A stretch of DNA of 64,000 nucleotides from Peronospora farinosa. Its lineage: Eukaryota > Oomycota > Peronosporomycetes > Peronosporales > Peronosporaceae. A program made the position numbers and the translations under genes. The stretch covers positions 1 to 64,000 of the forward strand of contig CANTFK010000366.1 in NCBI GenBank assembly GCA_947646735.1, written 5' to 3'. Of this stretch, positions 51,405 to 62,391 are shown in pieces. Every line of letters starts with the position of its first letter. Position 1 is the first letter of the stretch. The notes beneath the pieces are model-generated. The model made no database searches, had not been told where the DNA came from, and worked only from the letters and a program-made list of their open reading frames with translations.

Positions 51405-51875
51405 ATGAATCGACAATCGACTTTACATGTGTGCTACAGGATAAAGGACGCCAATCGTGCGCGCAAGTCTGCTGGCAGAAGCTTATCTGCCACTGAAAAG
51501 GAGAACCTAAAACGTAACACAGTTTCCATCAGCAAGACGAATTGGGCCACGCGCTGCTTGAACCCTTTATTATCTACCCCCTTCGCTAACTCAATTGTGC
51601 ACGCATGCAGTATAGCGAAGCAAACGCTCAAAGTCGATGGCACACTAGAATTGGTACCTCCAAGCAGTAAGAACAAAGCAAGCACAACACGAAAAGGAAT
51701 GGTAGTGGGAAAGTTGCGGCAGACATGGTACCTCGATCGTCGACGATCTGCGAGAATACTAACGAGGAGCAACAGGCGTCAATTCGGGCCGTATAGAACA
51801 TCGATCCCATCTGAGAGTGGTTCCCTGTCGAGTCCCTCCTTGGCTGACCTCGCTAGAAAGGGCACACCCTCTTAG
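51405..51875 (+). CDS. Hypothetical basic protein, 156 aa
   Basis: Frame from ATG 51,405, rich in Ser, Arg and Lys (RRRSARILTRSNRRQFGPYR). No domain, signal peptide or membrane segment recognised. Close to LINE debris, so it may not be a gene. Confidence 0.25.
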   Translation: MNRQSTLHVCYRIKDANRARKSAGRSLSATEKENLKRNTVSISKTNWATRCLNPLLSTPFANSIVHACSIAKQTLKVDGTLELVPPSSKNKASTTRKGMVVGKLRQTWYLDRRRSARILTRSNRRQFGPYRTSIPSESGSLSSPSLADLARKGTPS

Positions 51876-51899
51876 TGTATCGTCGGCTCTTCTTGTAAA

Positions 51900-53090
51900 G
51901 ACTTGATAGATCGTTGCTCGTATGTCTTCACTCAGTTTTGATGCTGTGAAGCGAGACAACCATTCTTGGATCGGGATCTGTTGTTGGCGTCCTTCATCCT
52001 GAAAGAGAGAGCGGCAGACGAGTCCATTAAACCTTTAATGGTTGCAGGATGTCTGGTAGATCCTAAGCCTGGTTAGCAACGCCGGTTCCTCGTTCGAGTC
52101 CGGTGATTGTACGGGGCGTGTCATCTGCAGTGCCGGCTCTCGGGGTTGTCTGGCTATGATACGTTGACACAGCATCAGACGGATCCTCATATTTTTGTGT
52201 CGGCCCACCGGCACTCTCGCTTCGCTATGGCTCGAAGTTGCCTCATGCTGGTTTTTCACACGCTACCGGCGATGGTGCTGAAACTTTACTCGGTTGCGTT
52301 GTATCCACAAGCTAGTGATGCAAATGCTGCTCGGGATGTGCCATAGGCGTTCAGACACGGCGGTGTATGCGGCTCCCTCGTCTGGGTGGTGTCTGAAGAG
52401 CTGTTTCTGGATCACCTTGAATAGTCCTAGTGCGTGTCTGCCTGCACTGTTTGCACAAAAGCACTGTACCACCTTGAATAGTCCTAGCGCGTGTCTGCCT
52501 GCACTGCACAAAGACACTGGACCAGCCGTCCAAACTACCATTGTTCTCCTTACCAGTGGCAGATGAGCTTCTGCCAGCAGGCTTGCGCGCAAGGGCATGT
52601 CCAGCATATGTGTTTCAGTGTTTCTTTCACTCCTTCGCAGCATTGGAGCTTACGGCAACTGTTATCGTGCCCTCGGTCTTAATGAAAGAGATTCACTGCT
52701 ACTCTATAAACAACCCACGATGCCTCTCTTTTCGCACTTGCACTGTCTAAGTAGAGCGATCGTCACAATACAACGGGCCGACCGTAAACATGCTCTTCAT
52801 GCAGAGTGCTGCAGTAAGTTCCAAGTGCTGCCTTCAAAATAACCTCCCACCACGAAAAGGCGTGAATCAACTTGACAAAGACACTTTACGCTTCATTTTC
52901 ACCAGCTGCGCCTTCCAAAAAATTTCTTAGGCTGCAGATCTGGTCATCTTGGCCTCGTTGCAGCGCCCATCTCAATGCTACAAGTTGACGAGCGGTCTCT
53001 TTTCGGAAGACGAGCCGGCAGCCAAACCTTCAAGCATCTGAGCGCGACGTTATCTTGTGCGTCCCAATCCTCCTAGCATCATATCGGAGG
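51900..53090 (-). pseudogene. LINE (non-LTR) 3' remnant
   Basis: On the minus strand near 52,570-52,660 the reading CCEGVKETLKHICWTCPCAQ followed by ACWQKLICHW has the C..C...ET..H....C..A...W pattern of the zinc-binding tail after the reverse transcriptase of LINE-type elements. Further along, SICITSLWIQRNRVKFQHHR resembles the usual end. Upstream pieces (VDSRLFVVGGYFEGSTWNL) fit the segment before the tail. There are many stops and frameshifts, and no RT core is left. A 50-bp block (CACCTTGAATAGTCCTAGYG) is duplicated at 52,418 and 52,471. Confidence 0.6.
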
Positions 53091-53214
53091 TTCTTGCGTA
53101 AAAGTGAGGATTCCGATCAGTCCAGCTAAGCTTCCACTCTGCCATCAGCACATACCTCAGTCGACCACTTTCGATTCTGCACAAATCCTCGCAGGTCTCG
53201 ACCGACTAAACGCT

Positions 53215-54732
53215 ATGAGCTGCTTATCTACCAAAAGTGCCGTCGGCGACAAGCGCCGCTTCCCTTTGCGTGCCATCGAGCGCTTTGGTATCGCCGAACC
53301 TGATGTGTCCGTCAAATGCTGTCACGCTATCGCTATCAGCGGCGACATGGACCAACTAATGCGATTCCTACCGACTGCCGTTATGCGGACATTCAATCGG
53401 CATCCGCGTCTGCGTGCATTGGTTGTCCAGGACAAGAAGTTCATGGGTGAAATTCAACCACCCATTTTACTGGACGACGTTGACGCCAAGAGACTTTTGC
53501 GGGTTCGTGAAATCTCCGACTCACCGGAAGACGTTAAGGCCTGGACAAACTGGAATGAGTTTGTGCAGACGGAGACTCACATTCCGTTCGACCGCTTTAC
53601 GCAGTTCATGTTTTACCTCACGGTTTGGGTAAACAAGGCAGAGGGCAAAGCTCGATTCTTTCTTTTCTCGGACCACGTCATGTCGGACGGAGACTCGGGT
53701 CAAATCTTCGTCAACGATACACTGGAGGACATCGCACTGCTTTCGATTGAGGCAGCAAAGCCAGTGCACGAGCTTCCATTGCGTATGTCGCTCTATGACA
53801 TGTGGTTCACGGGTCCCTGGTGGCTTAAGCCTCTGGCTAGGACCATGCTGGCGCTCGTTGGCGGTTCGGCTTTCGTCAAGTTTATGAAGGTGTTCAAACC
53901 CGTGCTAACCCCTCGCGAGGACCAGAAAGACTTTGGTGTCCCATTTGAGCAGAACAGTACGACTCTGCTGAGCAAGGCGGGTAATCCATCCAATATGCGT
54001 GACACGATGCGAAAGTGCAAAGAGGAGGGTGTCACGCTTGGAGGGGCTCTCATTCCGATGCTCGTACTAGCATTCTACCACGCTAGCCGCGTTGAGCGCA
54101 AACTTAAGGGCGTTGATGAGACCGACGGTCCGTTCCGCTTTGTGGCGGACATGTGCTACAACATGCGTCGACGTGTACCTCAGCCTGCTGAGGAGAGGCA
54201 GGTGGGTCTGTACGTGACCAACACCCCCCTCCAGTGGCTGGCTACTGAGGGCGTCAACATGAAGACCGTAAAATTCTGGGATCTCGCTCGCACCTCAAAG
54301 AGGCAGATGGAAGCTCAGAGTGATAAGCTTCTGGAGATGGCGTTACCGTGCTTTTTGATGGATCGCAAGCTCATCAAGCCCAAGGTGGGCAAGTTGCTCG
54401 GTGACTTCAAGATCCCGAGCTCGTGCACGGGTGACGCTACTATTTCCAGCCTCGGACCCTATCTCTACAAGCAAAAGCACATCCTGGCCTCCAATGGCGT
54501 GTTGGAAGTGAAGGACATGTTCGCCTTCTGCGCTATCCCATTCGTGGCCACGTCATCAACGATTTGGCTTACGTCCGTCACCTCTTTCAACTATTCGTTG
54601 GCTCACAAAGTGGATGAGAAGGTTGGAAACGAGCTATTCAATGCTTACGTCAAGATCTGCGAAAATGCTAGCTGCATTAACAAGGAGGACACGATGGAGG
54701 ATGTGCTTAAGCGTCTTGTTATTGAAGCTTAG
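53215..54732 (+). CDS. Acyltransferase-like protein (HxxxDG superfamily)
   Basis: 505 aa from the ATG at 53,215; the frame is open to a GTG at 53,104, but the ATG is the better start. It carries HVMSDGDSG (about residue 155), the HxxxDG active-site motif of the condensation/alcohol acetyltransferase/BAHD superfamily, after an N-terminal half with LMRFLPTAVMRTFNRHPRLR and LRALVVQDKKF. The second half has VADMCYNMRRRVPQP, a fit to the DMR/NLR-type strand, and QVGLYVTNTPLQW. The length suits the family. No signal peptide or obvious membrane helix, apart from a hydrophobic stretch near 210 (LKPLARTMLALVGGSAFVKF). The acyl donor and acceptor cannot be told from the sequence; an alcohol O-acetyltransferase-like or peptide-condensing role are both possible. 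Single exon. Confidence 0.7.
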   Translation: MSCLSTKSAVGDKRRFPLRAIERFGIAEPDVSVKCCHAIAISGDMDQLMRFLPTAVMRTFNRHPRLRALVVQDKKFMGEIQPPILLDDVDAKRLLRVREISDSPEDVKAWTNWNEFVQTETHIPFDRFTQFMFYLTVWVNKAEGKARFFLFSDHVMSDGDSGQIFVNDTLEDIALLSIEAAKPVHELPLRMSLYDMWFTGPWWLKPLARTMLALVGGSAFVKFMKVFKPVLTPREDQKDFGVPFEQNSTTLLSKAGNPSNMRDTMRKCKEEGVTLGGALIPMLVLAFYHASRVERKLKGVDETDGPFRFVADMCYNMRRRVPQPAEERQVGLYVTNTPLQWLATEGVNMKTVKFWDLARTSKRQMEAQSDKLLEMALPCFLMDRKLIKPKVGKLLGDFKIPSSCTGDATISSLGPYLYKQKHILASNGVLEVKDMFAFCAIPFVATSSTIWLTSVTSFNYSLAHKVDEKVGNELFNAYVKICENASCINKEDTMEDVLKRLVIEA

Positions 54733-55721
54733 GTTTGTGTCTGTATTATGTAACGAGTCCTTTTTATGTACTGCAGAGGCGATACATATCATTGTATCAT
54801 TATTAGAAAATTACATGCGCACTTAACGTCTGGTGTGTTGATTTTACTCGTTTATTCATTCAGTATTGTCGTGTTGTAACAATTATAAACGTGTCATCAA
54901 TGGGAGAGTCAAGACCAGCTATAATTAGAAGCTGTCAAAGCTTTAGAAACCACATTTAAAACCGTTTAAACTTACTAAAACTCACCTGAAGTCGGATTGT
55001 TCGTCGTTTAATCTTTGGTGCACTGGCAAGTGTCTTTCCCTCGTCGTGATTCTCAAATCGCAGTAGTTTTATCCATCCCATTACAGCGTCTTGCGTGCCT
55101 TCTCTCTCTCTCTCTCTCTCTAGTTCATGACCTTTTTACCTCTACTAAAAGACAGTAATCGCCTAATCAGACGGTCGATCTGATACCTCTCAAACTACCG
55201 ACGCTGCTGCCACACTACAACGTTCCCTCCCCGTCTCGAAGCAACAATTCGTACTGTCGCATCTTTACTGATACATACTATACAATTGTAATGTCGTCGT
55301 CCTGATGCTCTCAACTCTTGGACTGTTGCATTCATTATTCTCTGCCCAAGAGGAGGTCGACATGATGTATACTACGGATAAAAAAAGTGGTAGAGAAATG
55401 TAGTTTGTATACATCAATCTATACACTGTATAGCCGTTGTTACGTTGCAGCTAGGATGACTCATATGGCTACATTTCTATCAATAAGTCTTCTTTATCCC
55501 TGTCAAACTTGATATCGTCGTTTTACTTCGGGTAGTCTCGTGATTGACGTCCTGTTCGCACTGTGCACCTTCTCCCTTCGTGTCTTGTCCTTCTCGTGTT
55601 GCTACACATTCATTTCAATCTCTTGACACCTTGACCATCTCTCTCCGTTCTCTGTAGCGTCCTTAAGCTCATAAGTAAGCCACGTGTACCCTCTTTTTGG
55701 TACAATTGTGACACTGTAGCC
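54733..55721. promoter_or_regulatory. Intergenic region with CT microsatellite
   Basis: No gene. A CT run lies at about 55,100-55,121. TTCATTTCAATC at 55,609-55,620 resembles an initiator, about 100 bases before the next ATG. Confidence 0.45.
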
Positions 55722-58628
55722 ATGTCACGTCGTCGAGAGAGTAATTTGACGCTGAACGACGATGAAAAGGACGTAACTTTGGAAATTGAGACTCTTGAAC
55801 AACCTTGGATGACGATTGAACTCTTTGAAACTTTGTGGCTTGATGCTACACAACAAGTGAGTTCCAGCTGCACGTTTACGATGTTCAAGCAGTCGAGACT
55901 CAAGATCACAACAGGAGACTCGACTAGTCATCAACTGAGTCCAGTACAGACAAGAGAAGACAATACAGAGATCAGTACCGATGCCGAGAATTTCCAGCAT
56001 CAATTTCTTCAGATATTGGGCAATGATATTGTCATTTTTCCACAGAAAGTTGGACATTCTGACACGAAAAAGACATTTGTCGTATGTGCCTATGCAAGTG
56101 TTGTGAATCAATCTACAGTGAAGACGGTACTACTGGTGAGAATGGAACAATTGTATGATTCCGAGCAGATTGGAATCACCGTGAAGAGTACGGACCCTGT
56201 GCATCGGACGTGGATGACGGCATTTTTAGGGATTTTGCAACAACGGATTCAACCAGGCAGTGCACCTCGAAGACCACAGCCGAGAAGTGCAGACACGAGC
56301 AGATTGTTTCTAGAAGAAGTCGAACATGAAGGAAATACGGACTCGGACTCGTCGTTTTCAGTGACACCACCGGTACGGACACCACCATCCTCCTCCTCGG
56401 CTTGTGTGCAGACGCCTACATCGGCGACAGTGGAAAAACTGATGACGGTACCACCACGTCCTGTGGAACGTGGACGATCGCATACGATTCGATATCGGAC
56501 GGATCGGGACATTTCATTTGAAGGGTATGTGAGCAAGAAAAGTGACGTGCTTGTAAGCTGGAAGGCAATGTATTGCGTGCTAGAGGAAGACACGCTTGCA
56601 TTTTACGAGACGCGAGAGGAATTTATTTCGAATACGAAACTTATTGGTCGGATTCAGCTGCAGGCCATCGAGGACGACGAGATGGGGAAACCCAACGGGT
56701 TTCGTGTGATTGCGGAAGGCAACCACATTAACCATTTGAGCTCGCGAACTGCGTTTGAAAAAGAGCAGTGGAAGCGAGCGATTAGTGTAAGTTGGGCTTA
56801 CGGATGTACATTGGGGCGATCTTGGAGAAGCTGACATGTAATCTTTGTTTTCTTGTGCTAGATTGCTATTTCCAAAGCACCGGAGGTAGCGCGTCCGTAT
56901 GTGGCGTTTGCGTCGCAGCCATTAGAGCCGCATAAATTCTATCGACTCTTAGGTGCACTACTGTGCCAAGAAATTGGTGATTTTCCGCTTCTCTTTCGGA
57001 GCATGCACCCAGACGTAGTCGTGACGTCGAATTTTCCTCCGATTGTGCCGTTTTGGGGGCAATACCGTCGGTATGATGGTGTTCTGCTGTTCATTTCCAC
57101 GCTCTTAGATACGGTTACGGTGGATAATTTTTCGCTTCTGGAGGTAATTGAGCTGGTGCGCGGTGACGCAGATTGTATCGACGACACTGGCGCTGAAGCT
57201 CTCTCGCCTTCCCCGATCGCGGCTGACTCATACGTGTTGTCCCCCCATACGACGGAGGCATTGGTATCAACTCCTATCAGTGCGTCAACACCATCATCGC
57301 AATGGACAAGGCGCCTCGTGGTCACAGGGAAGGAGACGTACAACCTGCTTAACACAGACAACCGGCGGGTAACACAGCTTTTTGTACATGAGCTGTGGTT
57401 AGATCACAAAGACCGCTTGGTGCGGTGGCATCTGAATGGCGACGCTGTCGCACTCTCAGTTGCATTTGATGATGCCCCGCGAGGAGAAAACATTCGGCTT
57501 GTGTTGCCTGGCGAAGCGTCTGCAATCTCTCACTCGATTCCGCCAGGAACGTTTTACGTACAGATCTTGCAGGCTCAGCAGCTGCATATTGGTGAAGGTG
57601 GAAACGACAACGCATTGAAAGGGAATGCTCAGAAGTTTTCAGCCACCCCTACTTCAAAAAAGAGCTACCCAGTGTATGCACGATGTATCCTGGAGGAAGG
57701 AAATCATATGGAACAAACGTTGCGTGGCCTGGATGTCAAGAAAGGGGAACGTGTACTTGACGAACTTGCTACTTTGTCGCAGAATGGATCGACGAAGGAG
57801 ACCCGCCGCCCTTCCAAGGGAACTCGTTTTTTTCGTGGATTAAAACGTGCTGCTGGAATATCTGGAGAACGAGCTGTTGCAACATTTGGCGATCCAAGTG
57901 GATGCGTTACGAATATTTGCAAGTGCATACCAGATGTGACTCCGGATGGCCACCATAAAATTGGGACACTAAATCCTAACTGGTCCAGTAATCTTCGACT
58001 GGAGTTTCCGGGCTGTGCCCAAGGCTTTACGTATTTCTTGAAGGTGGAGGTATTCCAAAGCCGCTTTATGCTCCCGGATGAACTGCTTGGTGTTTGCAAG
58101 ATCAACGTCACACCACATTTATCGCTTGTTACGGGGTCTGCAGACGCCAAGGCGAACGGCGCACTGACTCGCTGGCATAATTTGTGTGACCAGTATAATG
58201 ATTGCAAGGAATCGTGGGCACCACCGACAGTTTTTCGCGGACGGATCCAGCTTGGCGTCATTTTTGCTCCTTCCGTTGCTTCTGCAGAGGATTTGCCTCG
58301 ATCTCAGGGACTGCGACGCATGGTAAGTGATGGAATGCTGACGGAATCCAGACGAGGTTCCGCTGACGCAATTTTGCTGCAGAGCCTTTCGAGTTATGAC
58401 CTCCGCGAGTCTGTTAGGTTTGAAAAACGAGTCTTTGCTGAAACGTTTGATATTCCAAGGGGAGAGGGAGAACGATATGTATCTCGTCAAATTCGAAGCA
58501 GAATCGACACCTCTGGGAAATGTGCGAATGGTTTAATGAATGCAGAAACTGCGACAGCGACCAGCGATAGAGACTTATGTGCTTACGCGCAAAAACCACA
58601 CTTTTTCAGGAAAAACGACGACTTTTGA
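55722..58628 (+). CDS. PH, NTF2-like and C2 domain protein (kinase N-part)
   Basis: Exon 1 55,722-56,786, intron 56,787-56,861 (75 bp, GTAAGT...GCTAG), exon 2 from 56,862. Residues about 265-355 form a PH domain (ISFEGYVSKKSDVLVSWKAM, NGFRVIAEGNHINHLSSRTA, EKEQWKRAI), a membrane-lipid or protein-binding fold. Exon 2 begins with a SnoaL/NTF2-like segment (FYRLLGALLCQEIGDFPLLF, HELWLDHKDRLVRWHLNGD) and then a C2-like domain (GTFYVQILQAQQLHIGEG, IGTLNPNWSSNLRLEFPG, LKVEVFQSRFMLPDELLGV). The frame stops at 58,628, inside the kinase sequence. A 67-bp intron at 58,479-58,545 (GTATCT...GCAG) would join it in frame to the MAP kinase that follows. This fusion is my preferred model, because the kinase reading begins before 58,628 and there is no room for a promoter. 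Confidence 0.75.
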
Positions 58629-59821
58629 TGTCCCGAAAAAGTACCAGTTGATCAAGGTGGTGGGAGCTGGTACATATGGCGAAGTTGTTGCTGCGAGTGA
58701 CGTTGAGTCAGGAACAACCGTTGCTATAAAAAAAGTCACTAACGCGTTCCAAGACTTGCCTGATACAAAGCGAATTCTTCGCGAGCTGTGTTTGCTTCGA
58801 CAGCTGAGTCATCCGAACCTAATCCAGCTTTATGACGTTCCTCGGCCGGATCGTTTGTCGTATTTGGAAGACATATATCTTGTAACAGATCTCATGGAAA
58901 CAGATCTACATCGTGTAATTCATTCTACGCAAACACTGACGGACGAGCACGTGGCGCACTTCATGCGTCAAATTTTACGTGGGTTGGCGTACTTGCACTC
59001 TGCGAATGTACTCCATCGAGATTTGAAACCGTCGAACATTTTGGTCACGAGTACATGCGAAGCTAAGATTTGTGACCTCGGTCTAGCACGCTACGTGGAT
59101 TATTCCAAGTCAAAATGTATCCAGGAGCCGTCTTCTGATGACGGCTTTGTGGAGTTGACTGAATATGTAGTTACGCGGTGGTACCGCGCCCCCGAAATTT
59201 TACTCGATGGATGTCGGTATGACAAACCCTCCGATTTGTGGTCTGCAGGCTGCATTTTGGGTGAGCTTCTCGGCCGTAAACCGCTCTTCCCAGGGTCTAG
59301 TACTATGAACCAGCTAAACAGAATCTTTAACGTGCTCGGTACACCTGACACCTTCTACATTGCCAAAATCTACAAGGAAGCAGCACAAAAGTGGGTCCGT
59401 CGCCAACGACGGCGCTCGAAGATACCTTTTGAAGAGCTTTATTCAAACGCAAATGAACAGGCACTTGATCTTTTGGACAAGCTACTCGTTTATGACCCGA
59501 AGCAGCGCATCACTGCTGTTGAGGCTCTTAAAACACCCGTATTTGCGAGAGGCGTTTCAGTCAGGAACGGGTGACAACATTGGAGATGACGAGATGTTTT
59601 ATTACAATGAAGCAGAGCAGAAAGAGGACCAGTTTGTGGGAAAAATTGACGACTCAAATGAATACGTAGCCGAGACGAAGCCAGATATGCAAAATGCGGT
59701 ATTCGAACAGGTTTGCCACTTCCACCCTGAGGCGCGCGAGTACGAGGAGTGTTTGAAGAAGCAGGACGAAACGTTTTGTGTAGATCCGGAAACCGGCAAA
59801 CTGGTACCTATCAGCAATTGA
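58540..59821 (+). CDS. MAP kinase (TEY) part, frame broken near end
   Basis: Kinase domain with GAGTYGEVVAAS (glycine loop), VAIKKV (Lys), LRELCLLRQLSHPNLIQLYD, VLHRDLKPSNILV, CDLGLARYVDY (DLG instead of DFG), FVELTEYVVTRWYRAPE (TEY activation site) and SDLWSAGCILGELLGRKPLF. This is an ERK-class MAP kinase. The frame from ATG 58,540 stops at 59,574 in an unrelated tail. The true end is in the next frame, where KHPYLREAFQSGTGDN follows the RITAVEAL motif and runs to 59,821. One extra A in the run 59,530-59,533 explains the break: a real mutation or a homopolymer error. Most likely the C-terminal catalytic part of the PH/C2 protein, joined at 58,546; alternatively a separate kinase starting at 58,540. 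Confidence 0.85.
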
Positions 59822-60728
59822 CACCAGACATCGACCCACGACAGGTCGAGTACTTTGGAATTATCGTCTACAATCCTGCAAGCGTATTCATGGCAATGCC
59901 ATGCTCACATTGTCGGTTTACATCCGTCTATTGATGCAATGGATGAAAACGATGGTGAGCGTTCTTAGCACCGTTTGTATTACGTTTGTTTTGGACGAAA
60001 AGCGAATGCAATTACGGGTCCAAATGGAGAGCTGGTAATGCAAAATAGGTGCGTCGACAGCGCGGGGCCATATGCCGCGAGTATATACCCTGCACGGAAA
60101 ATGGAGTCATCTTGCGCTGAATTGCAAAGCTATACGTTAGCGCATTCTTGTTGGCATGTCCAACACTCATTAAGTTCTAATATACCGTTTGCACGGACAG
60201 TGCTGAGCGTCGATTATTATGACACTTGGCACATTTTGTAACTGCAAGACATGATGAGCAGTTCACCGGTCAAGCTGAACTTACCTATAATCGGTCTGCA
60301 CAAGAAGAAGTCTGCGACCTGGCTGAGCTAAAGAAGCAGGATAGTTTCGTTGAGGAACTCTGGTATGGTGGTTAGAGAATGGAGTTGGTAAGTAGGACCT
60401 CGGATGTGGGAGAAGGATGGGAATGGATATCGAGTGTGAACGAACGTAACACGTCGTTATAGATTGAGTCCGAAAATGGCACTCAGAAATTTCTGCCCAT
60501 TAGAGTATAAATTCGCCATCGGAGCAGCTGAAGCGCTCAGCACCCCAACAAAGCAAGGACGCAAGCAACAAAACGGAACTGATCGAAGCACAAGGTCCAC
60601 AACACGTCCATTTCTAAGTGCAGTTCTCACGCTTGTCGCAAATGACATCTTCCGTTTCTGGATGATACCGTGCATCTTGCACAAATGCTGGTCAATCGCG
60701 TCAATCGATTGCAAACTCGGCATTGGTG
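59822..60728. other. No recognisable gene
   Basis: Short frames on both strands, none with a recognised domain. It includes the 3' ends of the converging kinase and MscL genes. Confidence 0.5.
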
Positions 60729-61503
60729 CTACATCTGCCCCATAACGCTTGGAAGGCTGCTAATATCTGAGCCGCACTCTTTGCATCTCGTGGCAGCTCC
60801 TTTCACAAACTCTTTGCAGAATGGACATTGTTTCTTCACACCCACCTTAAGTTTGAAGACGAGCTCAAGAGCTGAAGAGCAAGAAACAGAAATGACAAGT
60901 TAGTCGACCATGTCGACCGGATCAAGTATTTGGTTTGTCTACCTTTCTTCACGGCACAGAAGAGAAAGATGGCGTTAATGAAGAAGTTCATGATGTTCTC
61001 GAGAAATAATCCATAGTTGATAGTCACGGCACCGGCGTCACGAGCTACAGAAAAAAGGTTGGACAGGTGAGATATTCCTTGAAACGTCAAAATGGATATG
61101 CCGTACCTTCCTTCCAAGTTTGCCACGAGTCACTAGAGCATCCACGTGTAGTCGACGGGCATCGAAGAAGCCAATAGTGGTTAGCAATCCCTCGAGCTGG
61201 ACATTCATCACCTGCAAGTCAGTATTGCACTTTTGCTGGAGGAGTGGTCGTTTTACCTGTGAAAAGGCTGATGATCGGCGACAAGATGTCGACAACTAAA
61301 GAGTTAAGGATACTGGAGAAAGACGATCCGAGAATTAGACCCACTGCCATGTTGAGCATATTGCCCTGCTGAATAAACTCTTGGAAGTCAGTGAGCAACG
61401 CACGAGTTGAGACCAACTTTTGGTTTACCACCATTTGCACGCGACCAAGCAGCGAAGCATTTTCGGACGGTGAAGGTGATGCCGTGAATGGATTCCGATG
61501 CAT
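60729..61503 (-). CDS. mscL: MscL-type mechanosensitive channel, zinc ribbon
   Basis: Large-conductance mechanosensitive channel, releasing solutes under membrane tension. I model four exons, complement(join(60729..60871,60943..61044,61107..61211,61257..61503)), 198 aa. Phases agree at every junction, and introns are 45, 62 and 71 bp with GT-AG ends. Exon 1 holds the N-terminal helix and first membrane helix (FQEFIQQGNMLNMAVGLILG, SLVVDILSPIISLFTG). Exon 2 is a Cys-containing loop (YWLLRCPSTTRGC). Exon 3 is the second helix (AGAVTINYGLFLENIMNFFI, NAIFLFCAVKK). Exon 4 is a zinc ribbon, CPFCKEFVKGAATRCKECGS, as in some bacterial MscL. The start is uncertain: the frame is open upstream to 61,650, and I chose ATG 61,503. 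The 45-bp intron is very short but needed to avoid a stop. Confidence 0.85.
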
Positions 61504-61650
61504 CAGAAGATAAGGATTATACCACGGGAGGAACAAACACATGCAACACTTTTGGCTCAGTCGGCATAGAGCTCTCAAAGTATCCGACAGGTGTTTTCCA
61601 TGGTGACATTTAACTTGGTTGACGTGATTGTACTTGATCATCATCATCAA

Positions 61651-62391
61651 TAGAATCCAAAGCGTTCGGACGGCTTGACATTTATCCTATGTGCCTTCAG
61701 ATTCTCCAACGGACCAAGCTTCTTCGCTTTTTACGCGACTGCTTTAGATATGGGTGGATCAGCCGAGGCTCACAGGTTTCTTGGTCGCTAGTGTCCAAGT
61801 AGTCATCCCAATCTTGAGTAATTACAAAGGTCGTAGCACACACACCGTCGTGTGACGGCATCAAAGCAGTGGCAGAGTAGAACAGCGAACGTTATCAAGC
61901 TGCAAGCGCCATAACGACATCTTTATCCTCTCTACGATGTGCTTGCGACTGACATTCTTGTCGAATCGGGTTGTCATTCATGATGCGTTTGATATCAATG
62001 AGCACCTTCGTAGAGATCATCAGATCCTCGCGACTCCAGACAAATGCTTCTTATATATTGTCTCTACCCAGCACTTCTTCAGCCTGTTCATACTGTACAA
62101 GATCAAAGCTGTCAAAGAAACAATAGGATAAACTAACACTAGCAATGATACAATAACTCTGTACCCATTAAATGCTTAAAGCCCCACCTCATGTCTTCAA
62201 CTATAACATATGACAGACGGGGCGTGTCTGAACTGACTCGATTAAGTCTCTCGGACACTACCCCGTCTATGCAACACTGCACATAGGACTAGGGAAAGAG
62301 CCAGTAGAAATATCAACCAATCATCATACGCTAAATAAATACTGGGCCAGTCAATACATTCATTCTGCTTTTTTCTCTACCGTGTCCTCTA
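61651..62391. promoter_or_regulatory. Divergent intergenic region of mscL and SulP genes
   Basis: No gene. A small imperfect inverted repeat (AGACGGGGCGTGTC with GACACTACCCCGTCT) lies at 62,214-62,271. TTCATTCTGCTTTTTTC at 62,359-62,375 resembles an initiator 17-33 bases before the SulP ATG. Confidence 0.45.

Noticed and set aside
52050..52120. GTTCGAGTCC T-loop-like sequence
   Set aside because: Flanking stem bases do not pair and no cloverleaf can be drawn; it lies in LINE debris.
61038..61295. Alternative reading of the MscL middle exon (VMNVQLEGLLTTIGFF)
   Set aside because: It would need phase 0 at the exon 1 donor, which is phase 1; the chosen frame agrees at all three junctions.
38344..62391. 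RXLR, CRN or other secreted effector genes
   Set aside because: No frame shows a signal peptide followed by RXLR-EER or LFLAK motifs.
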